This document shows, piece by piece, positions 57,772-64,000 of a stretch of DNA of 64,000 bases. A program made the translations under genes and the position numbers. How positions within the stretch are numbered: position 1 is the first letter of the stretch; the number at the start of each line of letters is the position of its first letter. The notes under the pieces are model-generated. The model made no database searches, was not told the DNA's origin, and was given only the letters and a program-made list of their open reading frames with translations. The stretch covers positions 62,001 to 126,000 of the forward strand of contig SVFY01000006.1 of the NCBI GenBank assembly GCA_015056625.1, given 5' to 3'. This stretch comes from Butyrivibrio sp. (GTDB lineage: Bacteria > Bacillota > Clostridia > Lachnospirales > Lachnospiraceae).

Positions 57772-58182
57772 ATTTTCGCAATCTTAATTCTGTTCCTGGC
57801 AGGGGCTGTGTTTACAGATCTGCTAAAGGACAAGATATTCAACGCCTGGGTTATTCCGGCTCTTTCAACTGGCGTTATATCATCGCTCATTGGAGGGACT
57901 GACAGACTGATAGAGTCTTTGTCAGCAGTGGGGGCAGCACTTCTTATCCTGCTTCCGGTTTACTTTCTAAAGGGCATTGCAGCCGGAGACGTTAAGCTGT
58001 TCATGTCAGCAGCATCTTTTTTATCTGTCAGTGATACTCTTTCATGTATCCTGATCTCATTTCTTATCGCAGGAGCAATTTCAGTCGCGGTGATCATTTT
58101 CAAAAGAAACAAACAAAAGACGATACATTTTGCAGTACCTGTTCTTATCAGCGTTCTGTTCGTCATGGGAGGTGTTATATGA
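57772..58182 (+). CDS. Prepilin peptidase, A24 family (CpaA/TadV-like), probable ATT start
   Basis: Aspartic membrane peptidase that cleaves the leader from type IVb prepilins, 136 residues. It has about four membrane segments. Catalytic aspartates are Asp16 in LAGAVFTDLLKDKIFN and Asp73 in GIAAGDVKLF. No ATG, GTG or TTG fits a full-length product: the first GTG (57808) would remove the first membrane helix. The frame opens at 57766, and ATT at 57772 lies nine bases after AAAGGGG, giving IFAILILFLAGAVFTD. It overlaps tadZ by 4 bases. Confidence 0.75.
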   Translation: MFAILILFLAGAVFTDLLKDKIFNAWVIPALSTGVISSLIGGTDRLIESLSAVGAALLILLPVYFLKGIAAGDVKLFMSAASFLSVSDTLSCILISFLIAGAISVAVIIFKRNKQKTIHFAVPVLISVLFVMGGVI

Positions 58183-59198
58183 AGGAGAGCATTCTTGCAA
58201 TTTATGACAGGAGCACTCTTTATTCCATGAGGCTTTCCGAGTACTTAAGGGAGCATTTAAAACTATCATTCTGTATTCAGACATTTACGGAAAAAGAGGA
58301 GTTCATGGAGTTTTTGGAAAGCGAGGAGGTATCACTTCTTATTGCTTCAAGCAGCGCAAGCTGCGGCCTTGAAGAAATGATCCGGGAAAGCTGCAGCGCA
58401 GTGATGATCCTGGAGGAAGAAGATTTTAAGGGGCCTTCTGGCTTTGATGAAAGCGATGGCTTTTTCCATATGAGCAAGTACCTGCCTGCAGGAAAGATCC
58501 TTGAGAGACTGCTTACAGTGTGCATGGAGAATCCTGATGGCTTTCTGGATCTTGGGATCAGACACATGGAGAATGAATGCAAGGTGATAGGTCTTTATAC
58601 ACCGCTTTCAGGGAGCGGTCAGACAACTCTTGCAGTCCAGATGGCGGAGCAGCTTGCAAGGACAAATAAGACCATCTTCATAAGCTTTGAGAGCTTTTCA
58701 GCTCTTACAAGGACCTTTGACAACGAGGCGACGCAGGACATTACTGACATGATGTACTACGCTGACTGCGAGCGGGATAAATTCTGCATTTATCTTGAGA
58801 AGATCAAGGTAAGGAAAAACGGTGTTGACTACATAGCACCAGCAAAGACAGCGATGCAGATTAAAGAGATGGGAGCTAAGAAAGTAAGGGAGCTGATAGC
58901 TCTTTTGTCCAAGGAAGCAGGATATGAATATGTGATCCTGGACCTTAAGGACTACCCTGAAGGGTTCTTTGAGATCCTGTCCATGTGCGATGTCCTTTAC
59001 ACCATCAACCGGAACAACTCAGCTGATCAGTACAGGATGGGCAAGTACAACAAGGTGCTGTGTGAAAATGGCTATGAGGCAGTACTTTCAAAGACCATCA
59101 AGTGCTTTTTCCCGGATGATTGCGGAAGTTCTTCCTACAAAAAGCATGTGGGAGAGCTTATTAAGAAGGGGCAGGAGGTGCTGCTTCTTGGAGCATAA
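58179..59198 (+). CDS. tadZ: Tad pilus assembly protein TadZ/CpaE-like (ParA-related)
   Basis: The 339-residue protein has a receiver-like N-terminal half (MKESILAIYDRSTLYSMRLS; LLIASSSASCGLEEMI) followed by a ParA/MinD-like ATPase domain. The expected P-loop reads LYTPLSGSGQTTLAVQMAEQLA near residue 147, without the usual deviant-Walker lysines, and the later hhhhD is YVILDLKDYPEG. In Tad systems this protein sets the position of the pilus machine. The start overlaps the peptidase gene (ATGA) and has GGGAGG upstream. Its 3' end overlaps tadA by 11 bases. Confidence 0.8.
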   Translation: MKESILAIYDRSTLYSMRLSEYLREHLKLSFCIQTFTEKEEFMEFLESEEVSLLIASSSASCGLEEMIRESCSAVMILEEEDFKGPSGFDESDGFFHMSKYLPAGKILERLLTVCMENPDGFLDLGIRHMENECKVIGLYTPLSGSGQTTLAVQMAEQLARTNKTIFISFESFSALTRTFDNEATQDITDMMYYADCERDKFCIYLEKIKVRKNGVDYIAPAKTAMQIKEMGAKKVRELIALLSKEAGYEYVILDLKDYPEGFFEILSMCDVLYTINRNNSADQYRMGKYNKVLCENGYEAVLSKTIKCFFPDDCGSSSYKKHVGELIKKGQEVLLLGA

Positions 59199-60429
59199 CC
59201 TGGATGAGCTGAGAGTTGGGATCAAGGATGAAGTATTAAAGAGTCTGGATTTTTCAAGGGAGATAAGCGATGAGGAACTTTTTGAGCTAATTGATGGCGA
59301 GATAGGGAGCATGCTAAGGGACAAGGCACTGCCCGTGAGTTTAAAAAAGACACTCCGGATGAATGTCTATCACTCCATAAGAAAGCTGGATGTTCTGCAG
59401 AGCCTTGTGGATGATCCTTCCATAACGGAGATAATGGTCAACGGCACGGATAACATCTTCATTGAAAAAGAGGGAAAGATAAGTGAGTGCATGCTCCACT
59501 TTGAATCGAGGCAGCGACTTGAGGATGTGGTACAGCAGATAGTTGCTTCCTGTAACAGAGTTGTCAATGAATCATCGCCAATAGTGGATGCAAGACTTGA
59601 AAACGGATCCAGAGTAAATGTCGTCCTTGCACCCATTGCTCTAAATGGACCCATCGTCACAATACGAAGATTCCCTGATAAACCTATCACCATGAAAAGG
59701 CTGATAGAACTGGGATCGATTTCTGAATATCTTAAAAGTTATATCGAAGTGTTGGTAAAAGCGGGATATAACATCTTTATTTCTGGAGGAACAGGGTCTG
59801 GAAAGACCACTTTTCTAAATGCACTATCTGATTTTATTCCAAAGGATCAAAGACTTATCACCATAGAGGACAACGCAGAGCTTCAGATAAGAGGCGTTCC
59901 AAACCTTGTAAGGATGGAGGCCAGAAACGCAAATGTGGAAGGCTGCAAGCCCATCACCATAAGGGACCTCATCAAGTCCTCACTTAGAATGCGCCCTGAC
60001 TGGCTGGTTGTGGGCGAGGTCAGAGGTGATGAGTGCGTTGACATGCTGCAGGCCATGAACACAGGTCATATGGCCATGAGTACTGGTCACGCCAACAGCG
60101 CAGAAGATATGCTTTCAAGAATTGAGACCATGGTGCTCATGGGAATGGAGATCCCCCTCTCTGCAGTAAGGGGCCAGATCGCTTCGGGAATTGATATTGT
60201 GATCCATCTTGGGAGGCTCCGAGACAGGAGCAGGAAGGTCCTTGAAATATGCGAGCTTGAAAAGGAGCTGGATGAAAAGACCGGAAGGATCAGAGTCAAC
60301 ACCCTGTTTAGATTTGAGGAAAGTGAATGTATGAGCAAAGAAAAAGTTGTTGGGAAATGGAGGAAGGTTGGTGAACTTAAAGCTACTGAAAAACTTTTGG
60401 CAGCAGGTCTTAGACTGCCGGCCAGTTAG
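59188..60429 (+). CDS. tadA: Tad secretion ATPase TadA (CpaF), TTG start
   Basis: Hexameric type II/IV secretion ATPase that powers Tad pilus assembly, 413 residues. Walker A is FISGGTGSGKTTFLNALSD near residue 193. The Asp box is ITIEDNAELQI, Walker B LVVGEVRGDECVDMLQAMNTG and the His box MSTGHANSAEDMLSR. I chose the TTG at 59188 (LEHNLDELRVGIKDEV) because AGGAGG lies nine bases upstream and the family starts here; the open frame extends further upstream inside tadZ. It overlaps tadZ by 11 bases and tadB by 59 bases. Confidence 0.95.
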   Translation: MEHNLDELRVGIKDEVLKSLDFSREISDEELFELIDGEIGSMLRDKALPVSLKKTLRMNVYHSIRKLDVLQSLVDDPSITEIMVNGTDNIFIEKEGKISECMLHFESRQRLEDVVQQIVASCNRVVNESSPIVDARLENGSRVNVVLAPIALNGPIVTIRRFPDKPITMKRLIELGSISEYLKSYIEVLVKAGYNIFISGGTGSGKTTFLNALSDFIPKDQRLITIEDNAELQIRGVPNLVRMEARNANVEGCKPITIRDLIKSSLRMRPDWLVVGEVRGDECVDMLQAMNTGHMAMSTGHANSAEDMLSRIETMVLMGMEIPLSAVRGQIASGIDIVIHLGRLRDRSRKVLEICELEKELDEKTGRIRVNTLFRFEESECMSKEKVVGKWRKVGELKATEKLLAAGLRLPAS

Positions 60430-61135
60430 AGGCGATATCCCGATATTTCTGCAGGGAATCTTTATTGCGTTTATGTTTGGGGAGCTGTTTTACGATTCTC
60501 TTTTAGCGATTCTTGTTCTTTCGCCGATATGTCTTTTCTGGTTCTTATATCAGAAAAAGCGCCAGGGCGAAAGAAACAGAAGACTTGTGGGAATACAGTT
60601 CAAAGACGCAATAAGCTCGGTGCTGACCTGTTTAAAGGCAGGGTATTCTGCAGAGAATGCATTTGTTGAGGCCTGCCACGACATGGAGATGCTCTATGGG
60701 AAAAAGAGCCTTATCTACAGCGCGCTTACTAAGCTAAAGAAGGGACTTAAGAACAATGTCCCCATTGAAAAACTCATTTACAAGATGGGAAAAGAAACAG
60801 GAAATCCGGACATCATGGATTTTGCGGAAGTGTTTGCCGTTGCAAAAAAGAGCGGGGGCAACATGCCACAGATCATCAGCCGCACCATCACGGTGATCTC
60901 TGAAAAGATGGACGTGGAAAAAGAGATCGACGTTCTGATAAGTGCAAAGAGAATGGAAGCCAGGATAATGAATCTGGTGCCCTTTTTCATAATCTTCTAT
61001 ATAAGTCTTACCAGTTCTGGGTTTTTTGATCCCCTTTATCACAATCTGTTTGGGGTGATATTCATGACGGTGTGTGCAGGGCTGTATGTTACAGCGTATC
61101 TCATGTCAGAAAGGATAGTGAATATAAATGTCTGA
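60371..61135 (+). CDS. tadB: Tad inner-membrane protein TadB, GTG start
   Basis: Platform protein of the pilus machine, 254 residues, with a type II secretion F domain. Two membrane segments lie near residues 25-58 (LQGIFIAFMFGELFY, LAILVLSPICLFWFLY). The cytoplasmic helical domain has ISSVLTCLKAGYSAENAFVEA. Two C-terminal segments are NLVPFFIIFYISLTSSGFF and IFMTVCAGLYVTAYLM. The GTG at 60371 has AGGAAGG upstream. It overlaps the end of tadA and the start of tadC (8 bases). Confidence 0.88.
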   Translation: MNLKLLKNFWQQVLDCRPVRGDIPIFLQGIFIAFMFGELFYDSLLAILVLSPICLFWFLYQKKRQGERNRRLVGIQFKDAISSVLTCLKAGYSAENAFVEACHDMEMLYGKKSLIYSALTKLKKGLKNNVPIEKLIYKMGKETGNPDIMDFAEVFAVAKKSGGNMPQIISRTITVISEKMDVEKEIDVLISAKRMEARIMNLVPFFIIFYISLTSSGFFDPLYHNLFGVIFMTVCAGLYVTAYLMSERIVNINV

Positions 61136-62594
61136 GCTTTTCTTTTTGTATCTGATAATCCCTGTACTGATGCTGATCCTGTTCTTTTTGTCAAAAGATC
61201 TGACCCTTCCTGAAAGGATTGAGGACACAGGCATCAGCAGAGCCTATCTGAAGATATCCCTTTATATTTACAAATACCTTAAGGAGAGACTTTTTTCTTT
61301 TTCCAGAGAAAAGATAAGAACCTACTTAGGGACCTTGGAGCACAGAAAGGATATTGAGAACCTTGAGACTGAGTACTTTATCCGAAAGATAAGCATAGTT
61401 CTGTTAATGGCTACAGCGGGAAGCTTTTTATCTTTGATGCTGTGTATAAGCTCAGGGCAGGAGATGCGGATAACAGACCTTGGAACCCTTGAAAGAAGCG
61501 ACTTTGGAGGCAAGGATTACGATGTGGACCTGGTTGCTTTGGACGAAGCGGGCAATGAACTTGGGCAGTATCATCTGTCAGTTGAAAACAGGGTCTTTAC
61601 GGATGAGGAGGCGCAAAGGCTCTTTGAACAGGCATCTTTGGAGCTGGAGAAGGTGGTGCTAGGTGAAAATGAGAGTTTTGACAGGGTCTATACAGATCTC
61701 GATCTTGCTGAAGCCATAGAAGGGTATCCCTTTGATATAAGGTGGAAGCTTGATAACTATGAGGTGATGCATTTTGACGGACGGCTCATTTCTGAAAATA
61801 TCCCGGAAGGAGGCGTAGTTGTTGAGCTTGTGGCCATGTACAGCTACAAAGATCTTCGCTGGCAGCAGGTATTTCACGCAAATATCATGCCAAAGGTACT
61901 AAATCCTGCAGAGCGGGTCTATGTAGAGATTGAAAAGCTGTTAAGGGGCGCAGATGAAGCTTCCCTGGAGGAAAAAGAGATATCTTTGCCAAAGACCTAT
62001 GAAGACCGGCAGATCATATGGAGCCAGAAATTACAGGACAACAGCCTATTGCTTTTGCTTCTTACCCTTATAGGAGGAGCTGCATCTTACGTCCTTAAGG
62101 ACAAGGAGCTTAAAAAGACAATGGAAGAAAGGCATCAGGAGCTCTTGTCGGACTATCCGCAGTTTGTTTCAAAGCTGGTCCTTTACATGGGAGCTGGCAT
62201 GACAGTAAGAAATGTGTTTAACAAGCTGGCAGTGTCATATGAAAAAAAGAAGGAAAACGGCGGCGGAAAAAGGTACCTCTATGAGGAGATCCTAAGGGTT
62301 AACAGGGAGCTGGCGACAGGCGCTTCAGAGAGCGAAACCTACGAAAGATTTGGAGCAAGGTGCATGGTCAAGCAGTACACAAGGCTTGCGACTCTTTTGT
62401 CCCAGAACATAAGAAAGGGAAATGGCGAGCTTTTAGCGCTTCTTTCAGAAGAAGCAAAAAAGGCCTTTGAAGAGAGAATGGATAAGGTCAAGAAAACTGG
62501 TGAGGAAGCGGGAACCAAGCTTTTATTACCAATGATAATCATGCTGGTCATAGTCATGGCCATGATCATGATCCCAGCATACATGGCATTTTAA
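61128..62594 (+). CDS. tadC: TadC-like platform protein with a large inserted extracytoplasmic domain
   Basis: The 488-residue protein is much longer than typical TadC (about 300). It has a membrane segment at residues 4-22, another near 87-106, then about 200 residues of non-membrane sequence, a third segment near 305-323 and a final one near 466-486. The T2SSF-like region of about 325-460 (LLSDYPQFVSKLVLYMGAGM; ETYERFGARCMVKQYTRLATLLSQN) matches TadC. The insert has a possible structured, acidic domain (ITDLGTLERSDFGGKDYDVD, LDLAEAIEGYPFDIRWKLD) and would lie outside the membrane. It overlaps tadB by 8 bases. Confidence 0.82.
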   Translation: MSELFFLYLIIPVLMLILFFLSKDLTLPERIEDTGISRAYLKISLYIYKYLKERLFSFSREKIRTYLGTLEHRKDIENLETEYFIRKISIVLLMATAGSFLSLMLCISSGQEMRITDLGTLERSDFGGKDYDVDLVALDEAGNELGQYHLSVENRVFTDEEAQRLFEQASLELEKVVLGENESFDRVYTDLDLAEAIEGYPFDIRWKLDNYEVMHFDGRLISENIPEGGVVVELVAMYSYKDLRWQQVFHANIMPKVLNPAERVYVEIEKLLRGADEASLEEKEISLPKTYEDRQIIWSQKLQDNSLLLLLLTLIGGAASYVLKDKELKKTMEERHQELLSDYPQFVSKLVLYMGAGMTVRNVFNKLAVSYEKKKENGGGKRYLYEEILRVNRELATGASESETYERFGARCMVKQYTRLATLLSQNIRKGNGELLALLSEEAKKAFEERMDKVKKTGEEAGTKLLLPMIIMLVIVMAMIMIPAYMAF

Positions 62595-62615
62595 CAAAGA
62601 ATGGAGGATGAAAAA

Positions 62616-62822
62616 ATGAATAGATTAAAGAATATTGGAAAAAAGGTTGTAAACGGAGCTTTGAAGTTTTGGAGGGATGAGTCTGGAATGGGTACAGTTG
62701 AGGTGATCCTTATCATCGTGGTTCTGATAGGACTCGTAATCGTGTTCAAGGAGCAGATCTCCGGAATTGTAGAGGATGTGTTTAAGACCATCAGAGAGGA
62801 TACACGTGTTATCACGAACTAA
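62616..62822 (+). CDS. Flp1-type type IVb pilin
   Basis: Small prepilin of 68 residues, likely the filament subunit of the Tad pilus. The leader ends in DESG. Cleavage after Gly24 would leave Met25 as residue +1 and Glu29 at +5, the hallmark of type IV pilins, followed by a hydrophobic helix VILIIVVLIGLVIVF. The ATG at 62616 has GGAGG at eight bases; a longer frame starting at 62601 includes that site. Its 3' end overlaps the next gene by 17 bases. Confidence 0.88.
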   Translation: MNRLKNIGKKVVNGALKFWRDESGMGTVEVILIIVVLIGLVIVFKEQISGIVEDVFKTIREDTRVITN

Positions 62823-64000
62823 AGGATACCTCACAGTTTATCTGTCACTGTCAATCATGATGATCATGTCTCTTATCCTGGTGCTCTTTCAGGGTGCCAG
62901 GATCGGAGCGGTCAAGATGAAAACAGAGTGCACTGCGGACATTGCCATGAACTCAGTTCTTGCAGAGTACAGCAGGCAGCTTTGGGAGCAGTATGGGCTT
63001 TTATTTGTGGACACATCCTATGGCTCAGACAATCCGTCAATTATAAATACCCAGGAGCACCTCTCATATTACGTTAAAAAGAATCTGGACAGGAAGCTGG
63101 GAGGAAAATTTATTGGAGCCAGCAGTGTGTTTTCCATGTATCTTAAAGACCTCCACATTACCGGTAGTTCTTTTGCCATGGACAAGGATGCTGCAGTCCT
63201 TAAGAGGAACATCCTGGCTTATATGGCAGCAGAGCCCTTGGAGGGACTTTTGTCGGATGTTACAGGAAACGTGGATGAGATCCAGGGGAGCGGGCTTACT
63301 ACAACTGACGTTGAGGAATTGTCCAGGGAAAATCAGGCGGTTATAGATTCATACGAGCTTCCGACCATAATCAACGAGGATGGCGAGGAAGAGGAATTGT
63401 CCTTGGGAAATCCCGCTGATGCAGTGCATTCCCTTAAGGGGATTGGAGCACTTAACCTTGCAGTCACTGATAAAAGCGCCATATCAAGGCAGAGAGTGGA
63501 CCTTTTAAACTACTCATCAAGAAGAAAGCTGAATAAGGGCACGGGACTTGATGATCAGGAGGATATTTCTTTTACAGAAAATCTTCTCCTTGAGCAGTAC
63601 TACTACGAAAAATGCTCAAGGTACCTTGAAGAGATGGATAAATCTCTTTTGAAGTATCAGCTTGAGTATCTCTGCTTTGGCTTTGACAACGACTGGGACA
63701 ACCTCGACAAGATGGCGTCTGAGCTCTTGTTCATAAGGGAAGCCTCCAATATGCTCTATCTCTTTGGCTGCGAGGCCAAGGTCAAAGAGGCGGAGCTGGT
63801 GGCGGGGGCGCTTACAGCAATACTGTTTGTGCCTGAGCTTAAGGACCCTGTAAAGAACTCGATCCTTTTTGCCTGGACATTTGCTGAGAGCATATCGGAT
63901 CTCAACATCCTTTTTTCAGGAGGCAGAGTTCCACTTTTTAAAAGCGATGCAACCTGGAGGCTTAGTCTTATGAACATGCTCTCTTTTAGAGATCACCTTG
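62806..64000 (+). CDS. TadE/TadG-like membrane-anchored protein (DUF5702-like), C-terminus outside window
   Basis: Partial gene, about 398 codons readable from GTG at 62806 (AGAGAGGA five bases before it) to the window end. The N-terminus has one membrane segment, YLTVYLSLSIMMIMSLILVLFQGARIGAVKMK, followed by CTADIAMNSVLAEYSRQLWEQYGLLFVDTSY, a pattern seen in Tad-locus proteins of the DUF5702 type and in pseudopilin-like TadE/G. The rest is a large extracytoplasmic domain, with a second hydrophobic stretch near AGALTAILFVPEL. The role in the pilus is not established. Confidence 0.75.
   Translation, partial: MLSRTKGYLTVYLSLSIMMIMSLILVLFQGARIGAVKMKTECTADIAMNSVLAEYSRQLWEQYGLLFVDTSYGSDNPSIINTQEHLSYYVKKNLDRKLGGKFIGASSVFSMYLKDLHITGSSFAMDKDAAVLKRNILAYMAAEPLEGLLSDVTGNVDEIQGSGLTTTDVEELSRENQAVIDSYELPTIINEDGEEEELSLGNPADAVHSLKGIGALNLAVTDKSAISRQRVDLLNYSSRRKLNKGTGLDDQEDISFTENLLLEQYYYEKCSRYLEEMDKSLLKYQLEYLCFGFDNDWDNLDKMASELLFIREASNMLYLFGCEAKVKEAELVAGALTAILFVPELKDPVKNSILFAWTFAESISDLNILFSGGRVPLFKSDATWRLSLMNMLSFRDHL

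Noticed and set aside
58044-58178. Upstream part of the tadZ frame
   Set aside because: It overlaps the prepilin peptidase gene in another frame; the ATG at 58179 has a good ribosome-binding site and the usual TadZ start.
58969-59187. Upstream part of the tadA frame
   Set aside because: It lies inside tadZ and has Cys/Arg/Ser-rich sequence unlike TadA; the TTG at 59188 is preceded by AGGAGG.

Overview
The window looks like the chromosomal origin region of an anaerobic, flagellated, low-GC Firmicute of the Lachnospiraceae type (Butyrivibrio/Pseudobutyrivibrio-like). This taxon is inferred from gene content and protein style: RNase P/YidC/Jag/MnmE/MnmG on the left arm, DnaA/DnaN/RecF/GyrB/GyrA on the right arm, an anaerobe-type reverse rubrerythrin, sufCBDSU, Tad pilus genes and a Clostridia-style flagellin. 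No species can be named from the sequence alone.

Layout. Positions 1-6129 carry the leftward block mnmG (cut by the window edge), mnmE, jag, yidC, yidD, rnpA, rpmH. oriC lies at about 6130-6674 with several DnaA boxes, and a second box-bearing spacer follows dnaA (8076-8375). The rightward block is dnaA, dnaN, an S4-domain gene, recF, gyrB, gyrA, followed by a GGDEF-type signalling protein and exonuclease III. From 17.6 to 34.7 kb come an alpha/beta hydrolase, an MBOAT/SGNH polysaccharide O-acetylation pair, murG, small unknown genes, reverse rubrerythrin, an RpiR regulator with luxS and mtnN, pgi, a two-component system, an RluA pseudouridine synthase, an O-antigen-ligase-like membrane protein and a VTC/DUF4956 pair. 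From 34.7 to 40.2 kb come a second two-component system, a DUF3810 membrane metallopeptidase, a lipoprotein, and a Fur-family regulator in an apparent operon with a 10-TM metal/metalloid exporter, then tRNA-Gly. From 40.4 to 45.5 kb lies sufCBDSU behind a clear promoter and palindromic operator, followed by tRNA-Lys, tatD and rsmA.

The last third holds a 987-residue TPR/acidic/AAA-like protein of unknown role, glgB, a flagellar unit (a large repeat protein, flagellin, FliS) behind a sigma-28-like promoter, and a Tad pilus operon: prepilin peptidase, tadZ, tadA, tadB, an unusual tadC, a Flp-type pilin and a partial TadE/G-like surface protein that runs off the right edge.

The observations most worth following are the suf operator, the 11-1-11 palindrome in front of the exporter/Fur operon, the sigma-28 promoter that appears to start inside the glgB terminator, the TadC homologue with an inserted domain of about 200 residues, and the degenerate AAA protein. 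All regulatory calls were made by eye from sequence motifs; no searches were run.
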